Position numbers and translations under genes: made by a program. The notes beneath the pieces are model-generated. The model saw only the letters and a list, made by a program, of their open reading frames with translations, was not told the DNA's origin and made no database searches. A DNA stretch of 64,000 bases, taken from positions 40,362,901-40,426,900 of the forward strand of contig JAWZYU010000034.1 of assembly GCA_038380435.1 (NCBI GenBank). Reading direction: 5' to 3'. The DNA comes from Ryuthela nishihirai (Eukaryota > Arthropoda > Arachnida > Araneae > Heptathelidae). Below, in pieces: positions 59,617 through 64,000 of this stretch. Each line of letters starts with the position of its first letter. Position 1 is the stretch's first letter.

Positions 59617-59814
59617 AATTACCCCTCAAGAAGATACCACAGAGGTCCGAGAGGAGCCTCTCAGTTTATTATGCCACATAGATCTGTGAGGAGACATGAC
59701 AGCAGAAAGATAATGCAGAAAAGAAACTTCTACACCTTACCCAAGGATATAAGGGATTGAACCCAGATCCTTTTATCAGTGGCCAAGAGCACTAGCCACT
59801 CAGCTATCAAGACT
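59617..59814 (-). mobile_element. SINE-2 copy inserted in LINE copy 2
   Basis: The body (CCCCTCAAGAAG, CACAGAGGTCCGAGAGGAGC) leads to a head with B box GGGTTCAATCCC on the minus strand. The A-box side reads GATAGCTGAGTGGCTAG. Diverged but complete in order. Confidence 0.7.
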
Positions 59815-59824
59815 AGGATTAAAG

Positions 59825-60186
59825 GGTTAGGTTGTTGTACCTCTGGCACTCTTTTACACAGAAAGAGCTAAACAAAATAGAATAAGGAAATCGGGGGCTC
59901 AGAGAAGATTGGGGTAGGAAACCCACTGGACAACTGTTAGGAGACAGATAGAAGTCTCCTGTAAAGGCCATCCATCATGTTTTTTAATGTGAACAGGGTA
60001 TGGCTCCTACATACCTAGCCATGGCTTAACATCCCATGCAATGGATAACATCTTTTCCAAGCTCATTAGTGTCCCTTTCCTGACTGAAGACGGGTGAGGG
60101 TTTAGCAGACATAAATCTCACTGCTGAGATCTGAGCCTAGGAAATAGATGAACAGCCTGGCACACTACCAACTGGGCTTCTCCACC
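59825..60186 (-). mobile_element. Old SINE-1 copy with 10-bp target duplication, inserted in LINE copy 2
   Basis: GGTTAGGTTGTTGTACCTCTGG marks the tail and GGTGGAGAAGCCCAGTTGG (minus strand) the head. AGGATTAAAG flanks it at 59815-59824 and 60187-60196. It sits directly beside a SINE-2, so two SINEs entered the same LINE relic. Confidence 0.85.
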
Positions 60187-61999
60187 AGGATTAAAGACTT
60201 GAATATTAACTGTTGTTATGCTGCCCACCAAGGACTGATGAGAACAAGATACATTTTATGGACATTTTCAATTCTTTCAAGGGAGATATTCTCTTGTGTT
60301 AGGTGACTTCAAATGCTAAAGTTGGGTAACTCTGACCTTTGGACAGGCATGATAGATCCTTTTGGCATTGGTAGTTGCAAAGGCAATGGAGAACATCTGC
60401 TATAGGTAAGTAAACTTAATGGTTTTAGATAACTAACACCTATTACGAACACTTGGTTATAAATAAACATGGGTTTCAACTGATATTTTGCATACGAAAG
60501 TTATTAATTATATGTTAACAGTTCCATTATCAATATCATTATCCTAGTCCTAGAATGAGCTGAAATTGGGTTCGATCCTTACCTTATTAAAAGTGTCTTG
60601 CAACCGACTTAAAAAATGCAGTGTTAATGTTAAAAGAGTTACCTTTAACATTGAAGCTCTGAAAGATCCAGATGCAGTCACAATTTACAACAATAGGTTG
60701 CTTAGTCATGTGAGAATTGTGGTTTCCTTACTATTGAAGTTTTTATTGAAGATTTTAAATAGGCTTTTCTTGGAACTAACAATAATCTTTTGGGTATAAC
60801 AGAGCAGAGGAGCCAAAATTATTTGAGTGATAGATAAGGCACTGGAGCTTATTTCTGAAAGAAAGAACTGCAGGAATATCCTTAATCAACAGCCTACTAG
60901 TCTTAACAAATAACATTAGAAAATGGACAGGGAAGGAATTGCTTCTAGTTTGTACAAGCTTTCTGACACAAGAGCATGCTCTACCAAGACCAAAGCTACT
61001 GCTCACCACTACCTCAGAGTAAATAGAAACCACCTTCTGGAACAGAAGATAGTTTCCAACCACTATGCTATTTGCCAATCAAAATATAGTTATAAAAACT
61101 TAGTGCATAATAGTTTCCAACCACTATGCACTAAGGCAAAATAACTTATGATTACTTATAAAGTATGAATAAAAATTGGCTCATATCACATATATTTGAA
61201 GTGTACTGAATAATTAGAATTATGTCTTTTTCTGACTGAACTGTTAGTTTGTATTTGAAATAAAACTAAGTAGGAAAAAAACATTTTATTTCACAAATTG
61301 AAAGCATGTCCTCCATTTAGAACACTGGCATCTGGTAACCATAAGCAGAGGAGACAAAGTCATTTGAATAACAAGACTATAGAGCTTATTTCTGAAAGAA
61401 TTGCAGGGATAATCTAAATCGACACTCCACTAGTCCTAACTGATTGCATTACAGAGAAATTAATAAACATGTAAAGAATCAGTTTAATGCTGATTGGTAT
61501 CTGTGGCTTGATAGCTTAACTGCCAATGCAGAGGAAACAGCTAGAGAGCAGAGCTGTAACAGATAGTTAATGTTTTGTATGGGATGAAAACGATTGACAC
61601 ACAAGGATTGAAGGATAAACAAGGTAAAGTTATAGAAGGCGAGAATTCTGTCATGGTTAGGTGCTGAGCATTTCAGAGATGTTTTAAACAATATAATTAG
61701 CTCTACTCTTATTGTTTGTAATGAAGATAGATGCCTAACTGGCTTTAATGCTGGCTCTATATCACATTTTGAAGTTATTTTGGTTATTTTTAAATTAAAA
61801 CTGAATAATAATGTTTGCATAAGTGGTAGACGAAATTACTAATGATGCTTACAGCTTAGAACTCTTCTGTTGTAACAAGGCTGGCTGAAATTTAATTTTA
61901 TTTTACAATAAAATACTGCCTCTAATTACTACTTACTAGTTTTATTACCACTATTATTTAAAAAAAAATGATTGCAGTTCTTGTGATAATTACAGGGGA

Positions 62000-62392
62000 T
62001 TTGGGTTGGGTTGTTTTACCTCTGAGCGGCACTTTTTTGCACACCTTGGGCTAAATGGCCAGGTCACATGGACCCCGAAGGCTCAGAGAAGGTTGGGGGA
62101 GGGGACCCACTGGAACAGCTGTTGGGAGACAGATGGTAGCCTCCCGTCAAGGCCATCCAGCGTGTTCTTTAACGTGCACAGGGTATGGCTCTTCCACACA
62201 CGGGGCCATGGCTTAACATCCCATCCGACAGACGGCGGCCTTTCCAAGCCCATTGGTGTTCTCTACTGATCGTGGGCAAGGCGGGGAATTTTGCGGAGAT
62301 AAATCTCAACGCTGACCCAGCTGGGACTCGAACCTGGGAACTACAGATTACGAGTCTGGCGCGCTACCGACTGAGCCATCCCCGCCCCAAAA
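62000..62392 (-). mobile_element. SINE-1 copy, full length, inserted into LINE copy 3 with 8-bp duplication
   Basis: The near-consensus SINE runs from the tail TTGGGTTGGGTTGTTTTACC to a head ending in GGGGCGGGGATGGCTCAGTC on the minus strand. ACAGGGGA occurs at 61992-61999 and 62393-62400. Removing the SINE and one duplicate restores the LINE sequence expected at the NYRGISL motif, which confirms the insertion. The young SINE lies in an old LINE. Confidence 0.93.
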
Positions 62393-62759
62393 ACAGGGGA
62401 ATTAGTCTACTTTCTGTTTCAGGTAAATCTCTTCACATTATTGTGCTTAACAGAATTAAGAATTTGGTTGATGGAAAACAACAAATTTGGCTGAAAAAAT
62501 GAACAAGTGTGATTCATAAGTGTTAGGGGATGAGATAATTTTTTTTCACTTAGATTCCTGAGAAATATTTTGCAAAGTTTTGGGATTAAGAATCAACAAG
62601 GAACTTAAACTTTGATTACTAAATTTGGATAACAAATACTTTGGTAAAATGATCATATATTGCTATACTAGCTGAAATTTACCTGGTACTGGCCCTGGTC
62701 TCACTTATAAGATATAATCTATATATTCTGATTTTTACTGCACTAAAGGTTAGGTTTGT

Positions 62760-63440
62760 TGGGTTGTTTTACCTCTGAGTGGCACTTTTTTTGCACACCA
62801 TGGGCTAAATGGCCAGGTCACATGGACCCCGAAGGCTCAGAGAAGGTTGGGGGGAGGGGACCCACTGGAACAGCTGTTGGGAGACAGAAGGTTGGGGGGA
62901 GGGGACCCACTGGAACAGCTGTTGAGAGACTTGACGGGAGGCTACCATCTGTCTCCCAACAGCTGTTCCAGTGGGTCCCCTCCCCCAACCTTCTCTGAGC
63001 CTTCGGGGTCCATGTGACCTGGCCATTTAGCCCATGGTGTGCAAAAAAGTGCCGCTCAGAGGTAAAACAACCCAACCCAAATCCCCTGTAATTATCACAA
63101 GAACTGCATTCATTTTTTTTTTAAATAATAGTGGTAATAAAACTAGTAAGTAGTAATTAGAGGCAGTATTTTATTGTAAAATAAAATTAAGACTCCTGTC
63201 AAGGCCATCCAGCATGTTCTTTAACGTGCACAGGGTATGGCTCTCCCGCACACGGGGCCACGGCTTAACGTCCCATCCGACGGACAGCGGTCTTTCCAAG
63301 CCCATCGGTGTCTCCTACTGACCGTGGGCAGGGCGGGGAGTTATGCGGAGATAAATCTCAACGCTGACCCAGCTGGGACTCGAACCTGGGAACTGCAGAT
63401 TAGGAGTCTGATGCGCTACCGACTGAGCCACCCCCGCCCC
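62760..63440 (-). mobile_element. SINE-1 copy with internal tandem duplication and an inverted foreign segment
   Basis: The outer parts are one minus-strand SINE-1 (tail from 62760, head ending 63440) flanked by a perfect 13-bp duplication AGGTTAGGTTTGT (62747-62759 and 63441-63453). Inside, a block of about 45 bp starting AGAAGGTTGGGGGGAGGGG is tandemly repeated (62841-62931). From 62932 to about 63187 there is an inverted copy of the neighbouring sequence 61893 to about 62148. The total is 681 bp instead of about 390. Confidence 0.9.
62932..63188. repeat. Inverted copy of the adjacent region 61893-62148
   Basis: The segment reads, in reverse complement, the tail half of the SINE at 62.0 kb, its junction with the LINE (AATCCCCTGTAATTATCACA) and about 110 bp of LINE flank ending AAAATAAAATTA. 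Only a few substitutions separate the copies (for example ATGG for AAGG in the GTGTGC region). Confidence 0.93.
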
Positions 63441-63879
63441 AGGTTAGGTTTGTGAGTACTAACATATATACATGTGAAACATGTGCTAAGAGGTTAGGGG
63501 AGGGGGGGGGGCAACCTCCTTAGCACATATATATGTTGGTGTAATAAGGGAAAGAGATTAAATGAAGTGTTAACAACACTGATAGCATGGCATTTTGCAG
63601 TAACCTCTTTGAGCAGCATATTGTGCAGAGAGAAACTGCATTGGTTTGGCCATGTTGCCCGTATGCATAGCTGGAGATTGGCAAAGAGGATTATGAACAG
63701 TGTGCCTAAGGGTACAGAAAAAAAAGGGGGGGGGGAAATCTACGATGTGATGGGTCAAACAAGACCTTGCTAGAATTGGCCTAGAATGGCAAAATGCAGC
63801 AGCGGTAGCTCAAAAGAGACGTCTGGAGAGCAAAATTACATAGTCTGGTTGGACCTCCATAGCTCAAGGCTGCATGAGG

Positions 63880-63912
63880 ATTTTGTGTGTCTGTCTCTGT
63901 CTGTCTGTAAGT
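63880..63912. repeat. TCTG/TG-rich microsatellite
   Basis: TTTGTGTGTCTGTCTCTGTC and further TCTG units follow the LINE 3' end, possibly grown from its simple 3' tail. Confidence 0.7.
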
Positions 63913-64000
63913 ATATGTAAGCTCCCTTTCTGAATTTCAATTTGAAACTAGCCACTGCAATTAGATGACAATCGATCATATTTTGACATATCTACGGCAA

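Larger units (their letters stand above)
59445..60915 (+). mobile_element. LINE copy 2 (endonuclease half), interrupted by SINEs
   Basis: Segments match the 39.5-40.45 kb part of the longest LINE in order: AATAGGTTTGTTTCTCAGCA, then after two SINE insertions GACTTGAATATTAACTG at 60197, GGTGACTTCAAATGCTAAAG (GDF-NAKVG endonuclease motif, frameshifted), GGCATTGGTAGTTGCAA and GAGCTGAAATTGGGTTCG. It ends near CCTACTAGTCTTAACA. It is heavily decayed. Confidence 0.8.
61325..63890 (+). mobile_element. LINE copy 3, interrupted and internally deleted
   Basis: Starting near AAGCAGAGGAGACAAAG it parallels 40.35-41.2 kb of the longest LINE: GAGCTTATTTCTGAAAG, AGAGAAATTAATAAACATG, then GATTGCAGTTCTTGTGATAA, with the NYRGISLLSVSGK motif split by a SINE-1, then CACTTAGATTCCTGAGAAAT. 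The RT core is missing. The 3' end resumes at 63600 with CCTCTTTGAGCAGCATATTG (WFGHVARM region) and ends near 63880. It overlaps copy 2 in LINE coordinates, so it is a separate insertion. Confidence 0.8.

Overview
This is a gene-poor, AT-rich piece of a large animal genome. It carries one recognisable host gene, on the minus strand, in an intron landscape full of SINEs, LINE fragments, Tc1/mariner and hAT DNA transposons, MITEs and foldback repeats. Canonical GT-AG introns of 2-12 kb, tRNA-derived SINEs, an APE/RT-type LINE and Tc1, hAT and pogo-like elements point to a metazoan. The mix suggests an invertebrate, possibly a lophotrochozoan such as a mollusc, but the sequence does not prove the phylum.

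Host gene: five minus-strand exons join in a single open frame (48382-48791, 43033-43143, 36637-36775, 34293-34402, 22152-22673) and give the last 429 residues of a tandem HMG-box protein. The order is a Met/Ala/Asn/Ser-rich N-terminal segment, a basic Gly/Lys/Ser patch, HMG box A, an HMGB-like basic linker, HMG box B, then a Ser/Thr/Pro-rich tail ending in a stop. All exon phases agree. The upstream exon(s) were not found between 48.8 and 64 kb and probably lie beyond the right edge. The 3' UTR extends left from 22151 into an unusually repeat-poor stretch.

Layout: 1-22 kb is downstream/3' flank, with MITEs (0.98, 2.4, 12.2 and 12.9 kb), SINE-1 and SINE-2 copies, a tRNA-like foldback (9.4 kb) and a minus-strand LINE 3' end (15.9-16.9 kb). 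22.7-34.3 kb is the largest intron, with two different degenerate Tc1-like elements, a long inverted repeat containing a 5S-rRNA/tRNA-SINE chimera, and a foldback MITE (28.4 kb). 34.4-48.4 kb holds three introns, with SINE-1 copies, the longest LINE copy (about 38.8-42.3 kb) and tandem duplications. 48.8-64 kb is upstream intron or flank, with a hAT pseudogene (53.5-55.6 kb), a complete-ended Tc1 element (57.7-59.0 kb), two LINE copies interrupted by SINEs, and a SINE that has captured an inverted copy of its neighbour (62.76-63.44 kb).

Most open reading frames outside the five exons are translations of SINE-1 or LINE sequence, or chance frames. I see no tRNA gene, rRNA gene, CRISPR array or bacterial-type operon. 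The main surprises are the recurrent head-to-head tRNA-derived foldbacks, the 5S-tRNA chimeric SINE and the inverted local copy inside a SINE near the right end.
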